Assembly (NCBI RefSeq): GCF_037055355.1 | Contig: NZ_CP146350.1 | Coordinates: forward strand, 2,255,001-2,319,000 | Direction: 5' to 3' | Source: Streptomyces sp. DG1A-41 | GTDB lineage: Bacteria > Actinomycetota > Actinomycetes > Streptomycetales > Streptomycetaceae | Length of the DNA stretch: 64,000 bases | Shown here: positions 53,713 to 63,221 of the stretch, piece by piece | Numbering within the stretch: position 1 is the first letter of the stretch | Layout of the letters: every line of letters starts with the position of its first letter | The notes under the pieces: model-generated | What the model was told of the DNA's origin: nothing | The model's database searches: none | Seen by the model: the letters and a program-made list of their open reading frames with translations, nothing else | Program-made: the position numbers and the translations under genes

Positions 53713-54258
53713 ATGCTTCCCCTCGACCGCCTCCGGGAGCTCCTGCGCGAGCTGGACGACCCCGACCCCGAACACCGGGAGCTGCCCCGGAATTACGACG
53801 TCCCGGCCGCCCGGCAGCGCTTTCGGCAGTTCGCCGACGCCGCGGAGCGGCGGTTCGGGCCGTCCGTGTCGGCCGGCATGGGACAGGACTCGAGTTTCCT
53901 CGGTGTCGTCTCGGTCCCTGGTGAGGCCACGGGGACGGGCCGGCCCCTGCAGATGGCGATCAGCAATTTTGGCCCCTTCGTCACCGCCAGAGCGGGCCTC
54001 CCGGGTCTGCCCGGCTGTGAGGAAGGCCTGGACGACGAGTTCGTGACCTGGCTCGACGAGCTGTGTACCGAACTCGGCTGCGTCTACGTGCCCATCGAAC
54101 TGCTCATGGAGCCGTACGACGGACCAACTCCCCTGGGAGACGACGAGGCCGGCGAGGCGATTCTGGCGGCGCTGGCGGCCGCGTCCGCAGACGAGGAGGA
54201 AGAAGAGGAAGACGATCTTCCGCCAGCTTGGTACGACCGCTACTTCCAGTACATGTGA
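53713..54258 (+). CDS. Candidate immunity protein, acidic
   Basis: The 181-residue product has no signal peptide or membrane segment, so it is cytoplasmic. It is strongly acidic, with an EEEEEEDD run near the C-terminus and the end PPAWYDRYFQYM. ATG 53713 follows GAAGGA. It lies 102 bases after the toxin gene on the same strand. Acidic cytoplasmic proteins in this position are typically immunity proteins that block a basic nuclease. I recognise no immunity family, so the role is inferred from position. Confidence 0.65.
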   Translation: MLPLDRLRELLRELDDPDPEHRELPRNYDVPAARQRFRQFADAAERRFGPSVSAGMGQDSSFLGVVSVPGEATGTGRPLQMAISNFGPFVTARAGLPGLPGCEEGLDDEFVTWLDELCTELGCVYVPIELLMEPYDGPTPLGDDEAGEAILAALAAASADEEEEEEDDLPPAWYDRYFQYM

Positions 54259-54276
54259 GGCATGGCCGGGCCACCC

Positions 54277-55935
<1,659 letters not shown>

Positions 55936-55966
55936 TTACGTTCCGCCTAGAGTGCGGGAACCTCGC

Positions 55967-57109
55967 TCACAGCAAAGCTTTCAGCTTGTCCGCCAGCAGG
56001 TCCCAGCGCCACTTCTCCTCCACCCACTCGCGCCCCCGCTCCCCCATCCTGCGGCGCAGTTCGGCGTCCGCGAGGAGCGTGACCACGCGGTCGGCCGCTT
56101 CCGCCGGGGAGCCGCCCCGGACCACCCAGCCCGTCTCGCCGTCCAGGACCGCGTCCGGCGCGCCGCCCGAGTCGCCGGCGACGACCGGAAGGCCCGTCGC
56201 GGAGGCCTCCAGGTAGACGATGCCGAGGCCCTCGACGTCCAGGCCGCCGCGGCGGGTCCGGCAGGGCATGGCGAAGACGTCGCCGGCGCCGTAGTGGGCG
56301 GGCAGCTCGGCCCAGGGCACCGGGCCGGTGAAGCGGACGGAGGCGGCGACACCCGTGTCGTGGGCCAGCCGCCGCAGGTCCCGCTCGTACGGCCCGCCCC
56401 CGACGATCAGCAGCACGGCGTCCGGCTCGGCCGCCAGGATCCGGGGCATGGCCTGGATCAGGATGTCCTGGCCCTTGCGCCGCACCAGCCGGGAGACGCA
56501 CACCACCACGGGGCGGTCCGTCAGGCCGAGCCTCGCCCGGATCTCGTCGCCGCCCGATCCGGGGTGGAAGGTCTTCTCGTCGACGCCCGGCGGCAGCTGC
56601 GCCATCCGCGCGGCCGCCTGCGGGCTCAGCGCGCCGGCGATCCGGGAGCGCGTGTACTCGCCGAGGTAGGTGATCGTGTCCGTGGAGTCGCCGATCCGGC
56701 GCAGCAGCTGCCGGGCGGCGGGCAGTTGCGCCCAGCCGGCCTCGTGCCCGTGCGTGGTGGCCACCAGCCGTTCGGCACCCGCGCTCCGCAGCGCCGGCGC
56801 CATCAGGCCGAGGGGGGCCGCCGCCCCGAACCACACCGACGTGCACCCGTGCTCCCGCAGCAGCCCGACGGCCCGCCGGGTGACACCCGGAGTCGGCAGC
56901 AGCATGGTCGTACGGTCCCGTACGACGGTGAAGGGCTGCTCGGCGTCGAAGGCGGCGGTCGCCGCCACGCCCTCCCGGCTCCGCTTCCAGGTCGACGCGT
57001 AGACGACCAGCCGCTGCGGGTCCAGCCGCAGCGCCATGTTGTGCAGAAACGCCTGGATGCCGCCCGGCCGGGGCGGGAAGTCGTTGGTCACGATCAGGGT
57101 CTTGCGCAC
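55967..57109 (-). CDS. GT4 glycosyltransferase, PimB-like
   Basis: The product (380 residues) is a GT-B enzyme: TNDFPPRPGGIQAFLHNMA at the N-terminus, HGHEAGWAQLP, CVSRLVRRKGQDILIQAMP, and the nucleotide-sugar site EGLGIVYLEASATGLPVVAGDSGG. This fits PimB-type mannosyltransferases that add mannose to phosphatidylinositol mannosides, and the position after FadD equals Rv2188c. GTG 57107-57109 has TAGGGT 7 bases upstream on the minus strand, suggesting a leaderless mRNA. Alternative longer starts lack coding support. Confidence 0.88.
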   Translation of the reverse strand: MRKTLIVTNDFPPRPGGIQAFLHNMALRLDPQRLVVYASTWKRSREGVAATAAFDAEQPFTVVRDRTTMLLPTPGVTRRAVGLLREHGCTSVWFGAAAPLGLMAPALRSAGAERLVATTHGHEAGWAQLPAARQLLRRIGDSTDTITYLGEYTRSRIAGALSPQAAARMAQLPPGVDEKTFHPGSGGDEIRARLGLTDRPVVVCVSRLVRRKGQDILIQAMPRILAAEPDAVLLIVGGGPYERDLRRLAHDTGVAASVRFTGPVPWAELPAHYGAGDVFAMPCRTRRGGLDVEGLGIVYLEASATGLPVVAGDSGGAPDAVLDGETGWVVRGGSPAEAADRVVTLLADAELRRRMGERGREWVEEKWRWDLLADKLKALL

Positions 57110-57227
57110 GCCGCCGACCCTACCGAACCGCCCCTCACGGCCGTACGCGCCGGCACGTGTGGCACGCTCACAGCTGTCGGGGACATCATGGCCTCCTCGA
57201 CACGGCACGCGGACGGGCAGGGATCAG

Positions 57228-58462
57228 GTGAGGACGACGGGCGCGAGGCGGTCCCTGGCATGTCTGCTGGTGGCCTGGTGTCTCACGAGGCTGGTGCTGC
57301 TGCTGTTCGTGCTGAAGGTGTACGTCTTCCCGGGCCCGGACGTGACGAGCGACGTGTCCGTGATCTACCAGGGCTGGTACGACGTCCTGCGCAGCGGAAC
57401 GTTCCCTCAGGACGACGTCACCTGGCAGTACCCGCCCGCCGCCGCCCTGGCGATCCTCTCCCCCGGCCTGCTGCCCTTCCTGCCCTACGCGACCGCGTTC
57501 TACGTGCTGGTCTGCGTCACCGACCTGGCCGTCCTGGCCCTGCTGGCGTACGCGGGCCGGCGCCCGGCAGGTCGCTGCGCGGCGCCTGGGTGTGGGTGGC
57601 GGGCGTGCCGCTGCTCGGCCCGACGGTGTACGCACGCTACGACGTGATGGTCACCGCGGTGGCCGTCGCGGCGCTGCTCGCGGGGGCCCGGTACCCCAGG
57701 GTGATGGGGGCGCTGGCCGCGTTCGGCGCGCTGCTGAAGGTCTGGCCGGCGATGCTCCTCCTGGCCGCGCGCCGACCCGCCTCCTGGGTGTCGGCCCTGG
57801 TGACCGGCATCGCGGTGACGGGCGTGTTCGCCCTGGCCATGCCGGGGGCGTTCGCCTTCCTGACCTTCCAGCGCGACCGGGGCACCGAGGTGGAGTCGCT
57901 GGGGGCGCTGGTCTTCCATGTCGCCCGGCACTTCGGCTGGCAGGGCGAGGTGCGGCTGAACTACGGCTCGATCGAGTTCCTCGGGCCGTACGTGAGCGAG
58001 GTGAGCACGGGCGCGCTGTTCCTGACGGGGGCGGCCTTCGGCTGGCTGGTGCTGTGGCGGCTGCTGGCCCGGCACTTCGAGGAGCACACGGTCGCCGACG
58101 CGGCCTTCGTGGCGGTGCTGATGTTCACCACCACCAGCCGGGTGATCAGCCCGCAGTACATGGTGTGGCTGGTCGGGCTGGCCGCGGTCTGCCTGTACTT
58201 CCCCGGGAGCCGGATGCGGCTGCCGGTCGGGCTCGTCCTGGTGGCGTGTTTCGTGACGGTGCTGGAGTTCCCGTTCTACTTCGCCAACGTGGTGGCCAGC
58301 GACGGCCTCGGACTGACCCTGCTGTTCCTGCGCAACGGCCTCCTGGTGGCCGCCACGCTGCTCGCGGCCCGTGCCCTGTGGCGGGCGACGGTGCCGCGCA
58401 CGCCCCCCGCTCCCCTGCCCGCTCAGCCCACCCGCACCGACGAGACCCCGGTCTCCACCTGA
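57228..58462 (+). pseudogene. GT87-like membrane mannosyltransferase, frameshifted
   Basis: The first frame gives SLACLLVAWCLTRLVLLLF and DVTWQYPPAAALAILSPG; the second gives AWVWVAGVPLLGPTVYARYD, ALLKVWPAMLLLAARR, SRVISPQYMVWLVGLAAVC. Together they read as one polytopic DUF2029/GT87 glycosyltransferase of about 411 residues, with the conserved RYD and SPQY-like motifs. The frames are offset by one base near 57565-57573. It is divergent from the PimB-like gene and overlaps the convergent MATE gene by 40 bases. Confidence 0.8.
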
Positions 58463-59745
58463 GCCGAGCCCTGCCGGAACAACCCGCCCGCCAGCACACA
58501 CTGCACCGCCGTCGCCACCGCCAGCGCGAGGCACACACCGGGCAGCCCGAGCCCCGTCAGGCCGCACGCGAGCGCCAGCTGGACCGCCGTCCCGAGCACC
58601 GTCACGCGCAGCAGCTTCGGGGCGTCCCCGCTGCCCTCGAAGACCCCGCCGAGCGCGATGAGGCAGGCCATCAGCAGCAGGTAAGGCCCGACGCAGCGCA
58701 GGAACAGCACGCCCTCGCGCGCGACTGCGGGTCCGGCGCCGAAGGCGGCCATGAGCCACGGGGCGGTGACGGCCAGCAGTACGGTCGCGGTGAGGCCTAT
58801 TGCTGCGGAGACCAGCACGGCCTGCCGCCCGATCTCCCGCCGCACGTCCCTTCCCTCGCCGCGCGTGTGCGCGGTGTGGATGGACGCGGCCTGGCGGACG
58901 GCGTAGAAGGCCATGGTCGCCACGTACATGACCTTGTAGGCGATCGAGTACGCGGCCACCGCCGTCACGCCGAGCCGCGCCACGATCGCGACCAGGACCA
59001 GGGCGCCCGTCTGCCGCACGGTGAAGTCGGCGGACATGGGCAGGCCGGTCGTCAGGGTCCGGCGCAGGGAGACGACCAGGGACTCGGCCGGTGCCGCGCC
59101 GCGGGCTCTCCGCAGCAGTGCGGTGCGCCGGACCGCGACGAGCCCGGCCCCGAGCGCCACGGACCGGCACAGCACCGTGGAGGCGGCGGCGCCCTGGACG
59201 CCGCAGAGGTGGATGAAGAACGGGTCGAGGGCCAGGATCAGGCCGTTGGACAGCAGGGCGAGCCGCATCGGGGTTCTGGTGTCACCGGTGCCCTTGAGGA
59301 TGCCGTCGACGAGTTGCTGGGCGAAGAAGACGGCCATGCCGGGCATGGAGAGCGTGAAGTAGGCGACGGCGAGCGGGAGGGCGGCACCGTCGGCCCCGCC
59401 CAGCACCAGCCGGGCCAGCGGTTCGCGTCCCAGGAGGCCACCCGCCACCACCAGCGGCGTCACCAGCGCCCACAGCACCCAGCCGCCGCGCACGGCCGCC
59501 CGTACGGCGGCGGGGTCGCGGGCGCCCCGGGCGTGTGCGACCAACACGGTCGTGCCGGAGCCGAAGACCAGGGCGATGCCGAGCAGCACGTTCTCCGTGG
59601 TGGTCGCCACGGCCACGGCGGCCACGGCCGGACCGCCCAGCCGGGCGACCCAGACGGTGTTGATGATCCCGGCGGCGACGGACGCCAGGAGCGAGAAGTA
59701 GACGGGGCGGGCGAGCTGGAGGAGTTGCGTGCGGTGGGCGTTCAC
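58423..59745 (-). CDS. MATE family efflux transporter
   Basis: The product (440 residues) has about twelve hydrophobic segments and the MATE features ARPVYFSLLASVAAGIINTV, FGSGTTVLVAHARGARD, FFAQQLVDGILKGTGDTRTP and GVFEGSGDAPKLL. It likely exports drugs or toxic metabolites using Na+ or H+. GTG 59743-59745 is the probable start. It is divergent from padR, with the candidate PadR operator between them, so it is the likely target of that regulator. Confidence 0.92.
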   Translation of the reverse strand: MNAHRTQLLQLARPVYFSLLASVAAGIINTVWVARLGGPAVAAVAVATTTENVLLGIALVFGSGTTVLVAHARGARDPAAVRAAVRGGWVLWALVTPLVVAGGLLGREPLARLVLGGADGAALPLAVAYFTLSMPGMAVFFAQQLVDGILKGTGDTRTPMRLALLSNGLILALDPFFIHLCGVQGAAASTVLCRSVALGAGLVAVRRTALLRRARGAAPAESLVVSLRRTLTTGLPMSADFTVRQTGALVLVAIVARLGVTAVAAYSIAYKVMYVATMAFYAVRQAASIHTAHTRGEGRDVRREIGRQAVLVSAAIGLTATVLLAVTAPWLMAAFGAGPAVAREGVLFLRCVGPYLLLMACLIALGGVFEGSGDAPKLLRVTVLGTAVQLALACGLTGLGLPGVCLALAVATAVQCVLAGGLFRQGSAQVETGVSSVRVG

Positions 59746-59789
59746 GGTGGCTGTCCCCTGTCCCCCTGGATCCTGGTGAACCTCGATGC

Positions 59790-59814
59790 GAGCTAACTCG
59801 ATTCGAGGTAGCTC
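59790..59814. promoter_or_regulatory. Candidate PadR operator
   Basis: GAGCTAACTCGA and TCGAGGTAGCTC are 12-base inverted repeats with one mismatch and a 1-base spacer, in the divergent MATE/padR promoter region. Further half-sites (CTCGATGCGAG at 59782 and GTTAAGAGGTAGC at 59815) flank it. Confidence 0.6.
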
Positions 59815-59862
59815 GTTAAGAGGTAGCATGGGGTTCTACTCACCCGCAAGGAGGGCAGGATC

Positions 59863-60393
59863 ATGCTGGAGCTGTCGATCCTGGGCTTCCTGGCCGAGGA
59901 GCCGCTGCACGGCTATGAGCTCAAGGAGCGGATCAAGGCGCTGACCGGCCATGTCCGGCCGGTGAGCGACGGCGCGCTCTATCCGGCGATCACGCGCCTG
60001 GTCGGGGCGGGCCTGCTCGACCAGCGCACCGAGCCGGGCGCGAGCGCGGCCCCCCGCCGGATCCTCGCCCTCACCGCCAACGGCCGCGAGGAACTGCTGG
60101 AGCGGCTGCGCCGTCCGAAGCAGACCGAGATCACCGACCACGTCCGCTTCAACACGGTCCTGGCGTTCCTGCGCCACCTGCCCGACCGGCACGAGCAGGC
60201 CGCGGTGCTGCGCCGCCGGCTGGACTTCCTTGAGACCCCGACGAGTTTCTTCTACGAGTCCGGCAAGCCGGTCCGCGCCGAGGAGACGGACGACCTGTTC
60301 CGCCAGGGCATGCTCCGGGTCGCCCGCGCGACGGGCGAGGCGGAACGGGCCTGGCTGCGGGAAGCCATCGCACTGCTCGAACAGCCGGATTGA
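59863..60393 (+). CDS. PadR family transcriptional regulator
   Basis: The product (176 residues) has the PadR winged helix: MLELSILGFLAEEPLHGYEL, VSDGALYPAITRLVGAGLL, and a C-terminal helical dimerisation domain (Vir_act_alpha_C-like). ATG 59863 follows GGAGG at 8 bases. It is divergent from the MATE transporter and probably represses both through the inverted repeat at 59790. Confidence 0.93.
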   Translation: MLELSILGFLAEEPLHGYELKERIKALTGHVRPVSDGALYPAITRLVGAGLLDQRTEPGASAAPRRILALTANGREELLERLRRPKQTEITDHVRFNTVLAFLRHLPDRHEQAAVLRRRLDFLETPTSFFYESGKPVRAEETDDLFRQGMLRVARATGEAERAWLREAIALLEQPD

Positions 60394-60433
60394 GGCCGCG
60401 GGCGGTCAGGTCCGGCCAGAGCCAGACCACCCG

Positions 60434-60660
60434 AGCCGGACCTACGACGGCCGGGACCGCCACACCCCGATCAGCCCAGCCGGACCTACGACGGCCAGAA
60501 CCACCACACCCCGATCAGCCGGGCCGAGCCTATCGCGATCCGGCCCAGTCACACCCCGACCGCCCGAGCCACCACGCTCCGATCAGCCAGCCCGGCCTAC
60601 CGCGATCCCGCCCCACCACACCCCGACCAACCAGACCCGCGGCGGCCGGGGCCGGCCAGC
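60434..60660. repeat. Imperfect tandem repeats of about 44 bases
   Basis: Two clear units (60434-60477 and 60478-60521) agree at about 40 of 44 positions, with the core CACACCCCGATCAGCC; degenerate units continue to about 60660. They fill most of the 366-base gap between padR and the lipoprotein gene. No protein is supported there. Confidence 0.65.
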
Positions 60661-60759
60661 CAAGATCAGCCGAGCCGGGCCCACCGCGGTCCGGCCGGCC
60701 ACGGCACCGACGGCCGAGACGAGCCCGCGGGCCGCCCCACGCAGCCCGATCAACGCAGC

Positions 60760-61944
60760 TCAGCCCAGCTCAGCCCGCAGGTACTCCCGCCACTCCTCCG
60801 TGAAGGCCTCCGGTGTCGTCCCCAGCACCTCGCGCATCGCCTCCTCCACCGCCCCGGCCCGCTTCCGGTGCTCCCCGACGGCCCGGTAGAACTCGCCCAG
60901 CCGGGACTCGCCCCAGCGGTCGGCGATCAGCCGGCACGCCGTCCAGCCGCTCTCGTAGGCCCGGGCCAGGCGGCTCGCGTCGCCGGTGAAGCCGAAGTCC
61001 CCGTCGTCCGGGAGGGCGGACGGGATCTGGCCCTGGGTCACCGCGCGGGACAGTTCGGGGGCGGCCTCGGGCGGGGTGCGGCCGGCGGCCCGGTAGCCGA
61101 CCCAGTCGGCGTAGCCCTCGGACAGCCAGAGCGGGGTGGCGGGGGTGGTGTGGGCGCGGGTGGCGACATGGGTGGTCTCGTGGGTGACGACGACCTGCTC
61201 GCCGACGGTGCCGAGGAGCGCGAACGCGTCCGGGTTGACGATGATGCGGTCCGCGCTCGCTCGCGCCGGTACTCCCGTCTCGCCGGTGGTGACCGCCGCG
61301 ATCCCGCGGTAGGAGGAGGCCGGCGAGCCGAGCAGCGCCGCCATCCCCTCCAGTGACTTCGGTACGAGCAGGACGACGCGCCGGCCCCAGTTGGTGCCCC
61401 ACGCCTCCGAGACGGCGGGCACCGCACGGTCGGCCAGCTCCGCGAAGCCGCGCAGCGACCGGCCGGACTGCCCGACGCCGAGAACGAGGCTGCGCTCGCC
61501 CCGGACGACCTGCACGACCCCCTGGTCCCACAGTTGCTGGGCGGACTTCCTCGCGGGCCGGTCGGCGTCGACGGACCACTGCCCGTCCGTGTCGCGGCTG
61601 AGCCGCAGGGTGCGGCCCGCGGTCACCGGGGCCCGGTCGTACCCCGCGACGCGGTAACGCAGTTCGGCGTCGGCGGTGGCCGTGTCGCCGGTGCGGTGCA
61701 GGCCGGTCACGCGGTACGACCAGTCGGCCAGGGGCAGCGCGCGCAGCTGGGCGAAGTCCGCCCCCGTGCCCGTGCGCGCGTAGGCCCGCTCGTCGTGGTC
61801 GAGGACCGCGGCGGCCCGCCGGTCGAGGAGCCGCTGGACGTCGGCCGTGGCGCTGTCGGCGGCGGGCGGGCCCCCGCATCCGGTCAGGAAGACGAGCAGC
61901 AGAACGAGCGCCACCACCGGGGACCCCGACCTTCGACCAGCCAC
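60760..61944 (-). CDS. Lipoprotein with a HExxH zinc-protease motif
   Basis: The product (394 residues) has a lipobox (LTGC, Cys23) after a hydrophobic stretch. The motif HETTH at 255-259 and Glu276 in WLSEGYADW fit a gluzincin-type metalloprotease. An N-terminal part (30-130) resembles a NTF2-like fold (DVQRLLDRRAAAVLDHD). The start is GTG 61942-61944. It is 33 bases before an NlpC/P60 gene on the same strand, so it may share a transcript and act at the cell surface. Confidence 0.85.
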   Translation of the reverse strand: MAGRRSGSPVVALVLLLVFLTGCGGPPAADSATADVQRLLDRRAAAVLDHDERAYARTGTGADFAQLRALPLADWSYRVTGLHRTGDTATADAELRYRVAGYDRAPVTAGRTLRLSRDTDGQWSVDADRPARKSAQQLWDQGVVQVVRGERSLVLGVGQSGRSLRGFAELADRAVPAVSEAWGTNWGRRVVLLVPKSLEGMAALLGSPASSYRGIAAVTTGETGVPARASADRIIVNPDAFALLGTVGEQVVVTHETTHVATRAHTTPATPLWLSEGYADWVGYRAAGRTPPEAAPELSRAVTQGQIPSALPDDGDFGFTGDASRLARAYESGWTACRLIADRWGESRLGEFYRAVGEHRKRAGAVEEAMREVLGTTPEAFTEEWREYLRAELG

Positions 61945-61977
61945 GCCCCCGATCGTACGGGCGCCGGGCCTTGCCGG

Positions 61978-62991
61978 TCAGACCCTCGTGACCGACGAGA
62001 CCGGCATCATCCCGACCGGGTCGTAGCGCACGGGTGCGCCGGGGTAGGGCGCGTGGATGACCTGGCCGTTGCCCATGTACATCCCGACATGGCTGGCGTC
62101 GGACCGGTAGACGACCAGGTCACCGGGGCGCGCCTCGGACAGCGGGACCTGCCGGCCGGCGTACCGCTGGGCCTGCGAGGTGCGCGGCAGGGAGACTCCG
62201 GCCTGCGCGTACGCCCACTGCATCAGGCCCGAGCAGTCGAAGCCGGAGGGGCCGTTGGCGCCCCAGATGTAGGGCTTGCCGAGCGCGCTGCGGGCGGCGG
62301 CGACGGCGGCGGCTCCGCGTCCCGAGGCGGCGGTGGCGCTGCCGAGGTCGAGGATGCCGTCGCGGCCGGAGCGGGAGGCCCGGTCGTAGGCGTCGCGCTC
62401 GGTGTCCGGAAGGGAGTTGAGCAGCCGCCGGGCTGTCGCGAGCTTCCGCTCGACGGCCTTCTTGTGGGCGGCGACGGCCTTGCGGCTCTCCTCCAGTTCG
62501 CGGAGCTTGCCCGCGGCCTCCTCGCGGTCCTGGGCGAGTTCGCGCATGGCCTCCTGAAGCTCCTTCAGCTCACCGGCCTGGTGGCCCGTGATGCGGTCCA
62601 GCCGGGAGGCCTTGTCGAGGTAGTCGTCCGGGTCGTCGGAGAACAGCAGGGCGAGGGACGGATCGATGCCGCCCGACCGGTACTGGGCGCCGGCGAGCGA
62701 ACCGAGCGACTCCCGCATGGAGTTGATGCGCTGCTGCTGCCGGGCGACCCGCTCCCGGGCGATGCCGACCTCGTCACGCAGCTCGTCGGCGCGCTCGTCG
62801 GCCTCGTTGTAGGCCTCGGTCGCCTTCTCGGCCTGCGCGTAGAGGCGGTACACCTTGGCCCGGGTGTCGTCGTACGGTGCGGCCACGGCCGGTACCGCGC
62901 CCAGGGCGGCGGCCGTGACGGAAAGGAAGCTGACCGCGACACTGGCGCCCCGGTCGAACCCGGACGGTGCAAGGCGGCGATGGGACCCCAC
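61978..62991 (-). CDS. NlpC/P60 peptidoglycan endopeptidase, exported
   Basis: Cleaves peptide cross-links in peptidoglycan. The product (337 residues) has a signal peptide (SVAVSFLSVTAAALGAVPAV), an N-terminal coiled coil (about 45-200) and a C-terminal NlpC/P60 domain: Cys253 in SGFDCSGLMQWAY, His301 in ASHVGMY and His313 in VIHAP. GTG 62989-62991 follows AAGGAG. It is paralogous to the next gene; both match RipA/Rv2190c-type hydrolases in the mycobacterial order. Confidence 0.93.
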   Translation of the reverse strand: MGSHRRLAPSGFDRGASVAVSFLSVTAAALGAVPAVAAPYDDTRAKVYRLYAQAEKATEAYNEADERADELRDEVGIARERVARQQQRINSMRESLGSLAGAQYRSGGIDPSLALLFSDDPDDYLDKASRLDRITGHQAGELKELQEAMRELAQDREEAAGKLRELEESRKAVAAHKKAVERKLATARRLLNSLPDTERDAYDRASRSGRDGILDLGSATAASGRGAAAVAAARSALGKPYIWGANGPSGFDCSGLMQWAYAQAGVSLPRTSQAQRYAGRQVPLSEARPGDLVVYRSDASHVGMYMGNGQVIHAPYPGAPVRYDPVGMMPVSSVTRV

Positions 62992-63089
62992 GGGAAGCCG
63001 CTCTCCTTCCGCTGGCGGACTAGGAAACGCGGCAGACAGTAGCCCCGCGACAGGGAGCCGCCAACGACCATCCGTGTGTATGCGGCACG

Positions 63090-63125
63090 ACGCCCCGCCA
63101 CTGACGCAGGTCACTGGCGGGGCGT
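63090..63125. terminator. Terminator between the NlpC/P60 genes
   Basis: ACGCCCCGCCACTGAC and GTCACTGGCGGGGCGT are 16-base arms with one mismatch and a 4-base loop. It lies about 100 bases after the end of the second NlpC gene on the minus strand, which it probably terminates. Confidence 0.7.
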
Positions 63126-63221
63126 GGGCTCAGTCGAGGCTGTCGCGATTCGCCCGAACGGCGGACACGGTGTCCTGATCTTGAAGACGCCGGGGGCTGT
63201 TGGGGGTCGCGGTGCGGAACG

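Noticed and set aside
60434..60660. A CRISPR array
   Set aside because: The repeats are contiguous without unique spacers and no cas genes are present.
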